Origin: Candidula unifasciata
Lineage: Eukaryota > Mollusca > Gastropoda > Stylommatophora > Geomitridae
Direction of reading: 5' to 3'
Assembly (NCBI GenBank): GCA_905116865.2
Contig: CAJHNH020000552.1
Span: 1 to 64,000 of the forward strand
Length of the DNA: 64,000 nucleotides
Below the pieces are notes generated by a model that did not search any database, had not been told where the DNA came from, and worked only from the letters and a program-made list of their open reading frames with translations. Made by a program: the position numbers and the translations under genes. Every line of letters begins with the position of its first letter. The stretch's first letter is position 1. This document shows, in pieces, positions 53,101 to 64,000 of the stretch.

Positions 53101-54523
53101 GAGGATTGCTTAACTTAACCACACATACCTAGTTCACAAACCTGTACAACTTAACCACACATACCTAGTTCACACTTAATGAGGATGGACAGGTACACAT
53201 GCTTACCTTAACCACACATACCTAGTGTGGACAGCATTTGCTTAACCACACAACCACACATAGCTAGTTCACTTAATCGGATGGACAGCACTGTACACAT
53301 GCTTAATTGGACAGCACTTACACATGCTTACCTTAACCAACATACCTAGTTCACACTTAATGAGGATGGACAGCACTGTACACATGCTTAACTCAACCAC
53401 ACATACCTAGTTCACACTTAATAATGAGGATGGACAGCACTGTTACACTTAATGAGGATGCTTACATGCTTAACTTAACCACACATACCTAGTTCACACT
53501 TAATGAGGATGGACAGCACTGTACACATGCTTACCTTAACCACACATACCTAGTTCACACTTAATGAGGATGGACAGCACTGCACATGTAACCACACATA
53601 CCTGCTTAATTGGACAGCACTGTACACATGCTTAACTTAACACATACCTAGTTCACACTTAATGAGGATGGACAGCACTGTACACATGCACTTTAGCACT
53701 TAACCACACATACCTAGTTCACACTTAATGAGGATGGACAGCACTGTACACATGCTTACCTTAACCACACATACCTAGTTCACACTTAATGAGGATGGAC
53801 AGCACTGTACACATGCTTAACTTAACCACACATACCTAGTTCACACTTAATGAGGATGGACAGCACTGTACACATGCTTAACTTAACCACACATACCTAG
53901 TTCACACTTAATGAGGATGGACAGCACTGTACACATGCTTACCTTAACCACACATACCTAGTTCACACTTAATGAGGATGGACAGCACTGTACACATGCT
54001 TACCTTAACCACACATACCTAGTTCACACTTAATGAGGATGGACAGTACACTGTACCACACATACCTTACACTTAATGAGGATGGACAGCACTGTACACA
54101 TGCTTAACTTAACCACACACCTAGTTCACACTTAATGAGGATGGACAGCACTGTACACTGCTTACCTTAACCACACATACCTAGTTCACACTTAATGAGG
54201 ATGGACAGCACTGTACACACTTACTTAACCACATACCTAGTTCACACTTAATGAGGATGGACAGCACTGTACACATGCTTACCTTAACCACACATACCTA
54301 GTTCACACTTAATGAGGATGGACAGCACTGTACACATGCTTACCTTAACCACACATACCTAGTTCACACTTAATGAGGATGGACAGCACTGTACACATGC
54401 TTACCTTAACCACACATACCACACATACCTAGTTCACACTTAATGAGGATGGACAGCACTGTACACATGCTTACCTTAACCACACATACCTAGTTCACAC
54501 TTAATGTGGATGGACAGCACAGT
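53095..54523. repeat. 61-bp satellite, about 23 units, scrambled
   Basis: Consensus parts in order: 'ttaaccacacatacctagtt', 'cacacttaatgaggatggac', 'agcactgtacacatgcttac'. Perfect 61-bp steps occur, for example 53761 to 53822. Many units are shortened, fused or joined at short matching words, especially at 53100-53460, 53580-53700 and 54040-54240. Confidence 0.95.
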
Positions 54524-54724
54524 TCATGAAATTATATTCAGAAAATACCAGCATGGCCCAGTAGCTGCAGACTGACCAATTCTGTTAGCTGTTGAATATC
54601 TGGCGGAATGACTCTAAGCCGTTCAAAAAAGTGAAGTGCATAAAATAACTTTGAGGCAGTGAAGTGTCTTTTAGAGATCTAAGCAATAGAATGTATATGA
54701 CACATTACCATAGTCAAATATCTT

Positions 54725-54815
54725 CAAGACATGCTTGTTGGGAAGGCAGTGGGTCAATTCTTATTTTTCCCCACAATGGGGCTCCAGATCCCACATGGGG
54801 AATTCCAGCATGTTG
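54725..54815 (+). repeat. Meta-SINE-like domain, copy 4
   Basis: 'gacatgcttgttgggaaggc', 'agtgggtcaattcttattt', 'ccccacaatggggctcc' and 'cacatggggaattcc' match the other three copies. Upstream SINE parts are not evident. Confidence 0.55.
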
Positions 54816-54819
54816 TTCT

Positions 54820-55785
54820 CCTTTCTTCGGTTCATCCCCAGAATGTGTATCATTTTTTCTATGTGGACAGAATATAACTGCTATACTACTCTACCCTCAT
54901 GTGCTATCGCCATGAGTGAAATCTGCAGGATTGAACTCAAAGGCATGAAATGTCGAAGAAGAAGCGATTTTCCCCAATTTCCCACTTGTTTTCATCTGTT
55001 ATTTTTCTCTTTGTTTTTTTAATTTCCAAGTTATTTAGTCTATGACTTTTGCAAACCTCACAACCCCATCTTTTTTATCTTTCTTCTCTACTATCTTTTC
55101 GATACCATGTACCATATCATAGTACCCACTTTCTATGGTTATCTGTCTTATTTCAATCCGTGTCCGACATTCCCAGAGACATTTTTTCATTAGAATATGG
55201 ATTGCAGGCTGAAAAAGTATGACCAGTGACTCAAAGAGTCACTATTCAGGTGCAAATCCAACAAGATCAAATCCTAGAGAGACTGCTCAACCATATACAA
55301 CATTTATTTTGAGGTGTCCTAATGTTACGATTTGATCTTTCCAACATTGATGAGCTTCGCCACACATTGAGAATCTTTGCATTAAAATAACTTTCCCACG
55401 CATTTCTTCTTAAAGACGGAGGACAACATATAAATATTCAGAGATATTCAAACAAAGAAGATATAAACAACAGCTTGAACATTTTATTAAAAAGTAACTC
55501 AACATACACTAGATAACTCAAAGAAGGAAAGGAAAAAAGGTATGCACAAATACAACCGAACGTTTCAACCAGAATATTTATCAACGGACAAACAAGTGAC
55601 CAATGGAAGAATTTGAAAAGTAAACATATAACCAGAAATATATAATTAGATAAAATATGGCTAGAAAGAGCTATTATGAATAAACATCAAACAAGTAAAT
55701 CCTTTCAATCTAAATTTTTTTTTAATCCATTTTAATAACTGATGAAATGCAGTGAAATATCAAACATTAATCTGTGTCATTAATT
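54820..55785. other. No recognisable gene
   Basis: Unassigned AT-rich sequence. I saw no family match. Confidence 0.45.
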
Positions 55786-55789
55786 TGTG

Positions 55790-56720
55790 ATTTATTTGCA
55801 AAGAGCATAACATGCAAATTAACGCCAACAAAACATAGATCATGACCACAGCCAAAGTAGACAAACAAAAAAGTATCCAGTTTACAGAACCCCCTATGAA
55901 ACAAACCAAAAACTTCAAATACTTAAGAAACATATCATCAACTGACAAAATAGAAGATGAGATCAATGTAACAGAGCAAACCAACTCATCGGGCAGATGG
56001 CTCCAATCCTGAGAAACAAACATTTGTCAGTAGAAAACCTAAAGAGCACTTTATAACACAATATTCTTTGAAACCCTGAGCTAAAACTGCCAGCCTTGGG
56101 CAATGGCAGACAAAGAAAAATTATAAGAACTGAAATGAGATTCCTGCAAAGGGCTCTTAATATAACAAGAACAGATAAGATCAGGAATGAGGAAATCTGA
56201 AGGAGAATGGGAATAGTTGCAGCTCTGTAGTTTCAGGATATGACGCGATGCCGGTTGTCGCAATAATGGTGGTGCCATTGTGTGACAGATTTGTTGGTGA
56301 CTTCTGCTAGTCACTAGTGCTACCACCCATGATGAACTGTATTTCTAATGTCGGTCTGTTGTGTTAGCACTTTGGATGGCTACCATATGCTTTTAATGCG
56401 TGTGTATGCTAGTGCATATGCTGAGACAGCAGTCTGTCAATCTTTTCACAAGGGACTGTGACGAACATTCTGTGTGTTTTTAGTTGGTACAGGAGCGGAG
56501 CAACTATGGGGTGACCCATTTTCTATGAAGCTGAAACTAAGATTACCAGATTCAATAGAAGACAACAGGTGAAATGGTTTGGCCATATAATGCTGATGTC
56601 AATAAACATTATACCACAGCAAGCAATTATGTAAAGACTAGGCAGGAAGCGAAGAAGAGGCTGATCACACAAACCATGGTCATATGGAATTATAGAGTTT
56701 CTGGGCATCACCCATTTACG
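55790..56720 (+). pseudogene. LINE RT thumb and C-terminus, interrupted by an insertion
   Basis: KEHNMQINANKT (after the RT box), FKYLRNISS ('F.YLG..I'), ALYNTIFFE, TEMRFLQRALNITRTDKIRN up to about 56226. Then about 325 bases of foreign sequence, and from about 56555 RRQQVKWFGHIM and a GRKRRRG tail. Inserted sequence 56440-56555 matches the dispersed element at 29640-29800 (reverse). Stops and frame changes throughout. Confidence 0.75.
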
Positions 56721-56884
56721 AAGGATACAAACGAGCTCTTTCTCATAAATTCTACTTCATCTTGATACAGCAAGGTACCAGAGGATCAAGATGAGATGTT
56801 TGTAATTATTTTGTTCAATGCACAAAAAAGGAAACTTCTGTGATTCTGAAAAATTCCAACAAACAATTTAATAAACTGCCTTGT

Positions 56885-57090
56885 GGTAGCAGCAGGGTGT
56901 AACGGATAGACGCTCTTTGTCGTACTGAATGTCTTTAGTTCAAATCCACACCAAATCTGATTTTTTTTTAAATGGACTTGGGTCCCAGGTTGACCAATCC
57001 TGAAATGAGTACCGGGTGCTGGGAAGTAAAAGTGGCCAGTCTGAGGCTGACAGAGATGACTGATTGGTCTATAAAAATTTGAGTCTATCA
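56885..57090 (+). mobile_element. tRNA-derived SINE
   Basis: A-box-like 'agggtgtaacggatagacgc' and B-box 'agttcaaatcc' spaced as in a tRNA, followed by a body with 'gggtcccaggttgaccaatc' and 'ctgatgactgattggtctat'-type sequence. Different family from the others. Target duplication not resolved. Confidence 0.6.
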
Positions 57091-57267
57091 TTATATGTCA
57101 ACAGCTGCTTTACTTTACCGAAAATATTTGCATTTCACTCTGCGTGAGACTTTGGGGGAGATAAGGAAAACATCACTACAATTTAACATTAACAAAACTG
57201 AAAGTAGTTTCCATAAGAACACAAAGTCCTATATGCTCTGTGTATAGCAAAGTTGTACAAGCACTAC

Positions 57268-57394
57268 CAATTTCACTGAAGCATTGGAGAGGATTGGAGA
57301 CTCGGGGTGCCCAATTTCACTGAAGTATTGGAGAGAATTAGAGACTCGGGGTGCTCAATTTCACTGAAGTATTGGAGAGGATTGTAGACTCAGG
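57268..57394. repeat. 44-bp tandem repeat, about 2.9 copies
   Basis: 'caatttcactgaag' starts at 57268, 57312 and 57356. Each unit has 'tattggagag' and 'agactcgggg'. Confidence 0.9.
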
Positions 57395-57639
57395 AGAAGA
57401 GGGTAGAGAAATAGAGGCAGCAGTAGTTAAGATGTTATGGTAGTGATGATCGTATTGGAGGCATAACATAACCAGAATTGGAAGGAGGGAAGTGAAGAGG
57501 TAGCTGTAATAATAATAACAACATTTTCAACACCATTCGCTAGAAGTTGTGGTGGTATTTGTAGTATGGATAGTATGAAATGGTGGTATAGATATATGTA
57601 CACTCACATGGTACTCTAATCTGCCAATGATACAGAACA

Positions 57640-57640
<1 letters not shown>
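57395..57640. other. No recognisable gene
   Basis: Short unassigned spacer between the 44-bp repeat and the first zinc-finger remnants of ZNF4. Confidence 0.4.
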
Positions 57641-62405
<4,765 letters not shown>

Positions 62406-62914
62406 TATCTAAGTTTGCATATCCGTCTACAATAACAGAAATGTCACCAACTTTATAATCTAGAAACTTTTTATAATTCTTTGAATATTTGACTTGTGAT
62501 TTCTTTTTTTTTAAATACTGTAATTGTAAATTCTTAATCAGAGATAGTTAAGTGATGACTTTAGCATCAGAAGACATATTTTCTGTGTAATATCACATTG
62601 CTGCAAATACTTTATAGTCACAATCAGTCTTTCGTGATTTTGAGGTTCTTTTTTATCCTGCTATATTATGGTCACTGGCATACACGACTTAGAGGTTATG
62701 AACAGTTTTATAATTCTAACAAACTTGGTTAGATTCAACTGTAGGTGATTTGGGAGTATACCATTATGTATTAATACTGACAGTGGGTTACACGTTCAGC
62801 ATTTAAAAAGCACATGGCAAACTACAGAATTTAAAATTGTCGAGTATAACTACAACAGCTACAAAATGCTGAGGTTGTTATATTTCAAAAATCAATATCC
62901 TCTGGGCATTCTTA
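62406..62914. other. Upstream flank of ZNF4, no gene recognised
   Basis: AT-rich. I could not identify a conserved exon equivalent to those at 18049 or 31977. Confidence 0.4.
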
Positions 62915-63150
62915 CATGTGCACAGTCCTACAATGCAGCAGCCACTCCAAGGTACTTCTACTGACTGTTCCCAAGAGGAGTTGACTACACTGTCTCCTCT
63001 CTTGATCTCAAAGATGGCACTGATGTGTTTCACCAATCTTCATTCCCAGGTCATGTTATTGCATTTGCATTACAGATTCATCATTAAACAGTAGTCAAGT
63101 CCATATGACATTGATGATATTGGCTCTGCCCTTGCATCTTCCAGCATGCA
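62915..63150 (-). mobile_element. LINE RNase H tail fragment
   Basis: The reverse strand contains 'tgggaacagtcagtagaagt' and 'accttggagtggctgctgc', a close match to 39735-39775 on the plus strand, and weaker upstream similarity ('ttaatgatgaatct'). Same LINE family, opposite orientation. Confidence 0.6.
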
Positions 63151-64000
63151 GTGCTGCAAAACTTTCCAGCTGGTTCCCTCAATGATTACTTCTTCACTCC
63201 AGTAAGCTGAGGATTGTTTGAGGTAACATATCTGATAGTTCTTGTTACTTCAGTATAACGTCTTCTGTTATTAAACAGTATTTTCCTTATTTGTGACAGG
63301 AAAGTACAAGACCTGTGGTAGGTTTCTGAAAAGGAAAAAAAAAAGAGCAAAATGAAGTTAATCACTACAAATATGTCAGGTAACTTTACAAAGATGAACA
63401 TTTACTGCATTTTAGTGTGTAACTATCTACCTACATATTTACCTGCCCAGCTAACTAACTATGTTATACCTACCTAAATATAGTCTCACAACAATGGGTC
63501 ACTAAGTTAGTGTTGACTGATCTGATCGGATCTGTCTTTTTCTGTCAGTCAAATACATGGGTCTTGATGTGTGTGTTTTTTTACGACCTTCAGTCAGCAC
63601 AATTTTGATCTGGGTCTTTTTGGCCTAAATAATCTTTTTGTTTCTTGTACTGGGCTCTGAAGTAAGGTTTTTCTGAAAAGCTGGTAGATTTTATTATTAT
63701 TACATATTTACACCATTACATTTTGTGAAAGGATCTAATTTCCATAGCTTATATTTTGATTTATTTGGATGTTAAGGTCCATGTTTTGTAAGAAGATACA
63801 CCACAGTATAAAATATGTAAACTGTAGTGCAACAAAAATGTATTATCATTTTACATTTAAATTAATAATAAAAAATTAATACACTATGGTCTTCATAGAA
63901 CCCTCTAACCTTTCATTTTTAACCATTTAAAATGTATTTCCAGTATAGTTTTTCTCAAATTATCAAGTTTAATGGAAATACACAAGACATAAACTGCCCC
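63151..64000. other. No recognisable gene
   Basis: An A-rich tract at about 63328-63346 and AT-rich spacer. No coding, RNA or repeat assignment was possible. Confidence 0.45.

Overview
The window reads as nuclear DNA of an animal, most likely a lophotrochozoan and probably a mollusc. That placement is an inference from: AT-rich sequence with no operons; very long C2H2 zinc-finger arrays; many decayed non-LTR retrotransposons; tRNA-derived SINEs; a dispersed repeat resembling the conserved 3' domain of molluscan Meta-type SINEs; and hAT elements, one of them SPIN-like. No single-copy housekeeping gene was recognised, so the species is not resolved.

Layout. 1-8 kb: LINE tails, two hAT transposons (2267-4198 and 4710-5930), a dispersed composite repeat ('P repeat') and a Jockey-like LINE with an RNase H domain. 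8.06-17.07 kb: a Ty3/gypsy-like LTR retrotransposon, nested in a LINE, with a long Gag-protease ORF, only a scrap of RNase H and one full LTR. 17-25.7 kb and 31.2-38.9 kb: two copies of a segmental duplication, each with a zinc-finger gene (ZNF1, 17 fingers; ZNF2, 28 fingers), the same SINE, the same candidate upstream exon and the same LINE fragments. Copy 1 gained a hAT element, the LTR retrotransposon and a solo LTR that copy 2 lacks, so copy 2 preserves the empty target sites. 25.9-31 kb and 39-42.5 kb: more LINE fragments and further duplicated repeat blocks. 42.5-45.3 kb: a satellite of 28 units of 88 bp, each made of four 22-bp subunits. 46.5-48.7 kb: a third zinc-finger gene (ZNF3, 22 fingers, 3' frameshift). 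48.7-57.4 kb: SINEs, LINE pieces, two adjacent hAT MITEs and a scrambled 61-bp satellite (53.1-54.5 kb). 57.6-62.4 kb, minus strand: ZNF4, a large frame-disrupted zinc-finger array whose start resembles ZNF3, so the two look like inverted paralogues. 62.4-64 kb: nothing but a LINE scrap.

Protein-coding potential is confined to the zinc-finger arrays (candidate DNA-binding regulators) and the retrotransposon Gag. The rest is a record of transposition, nesting, tandem amplification and duplication. Recurring themes are zinc-finger arrays growing in 84-bp (one-finger) steps and minisatellites that arose inside LINE coding sequence. Indels that break fingers may be real decay or assembly error; sequence alone does not decide this.
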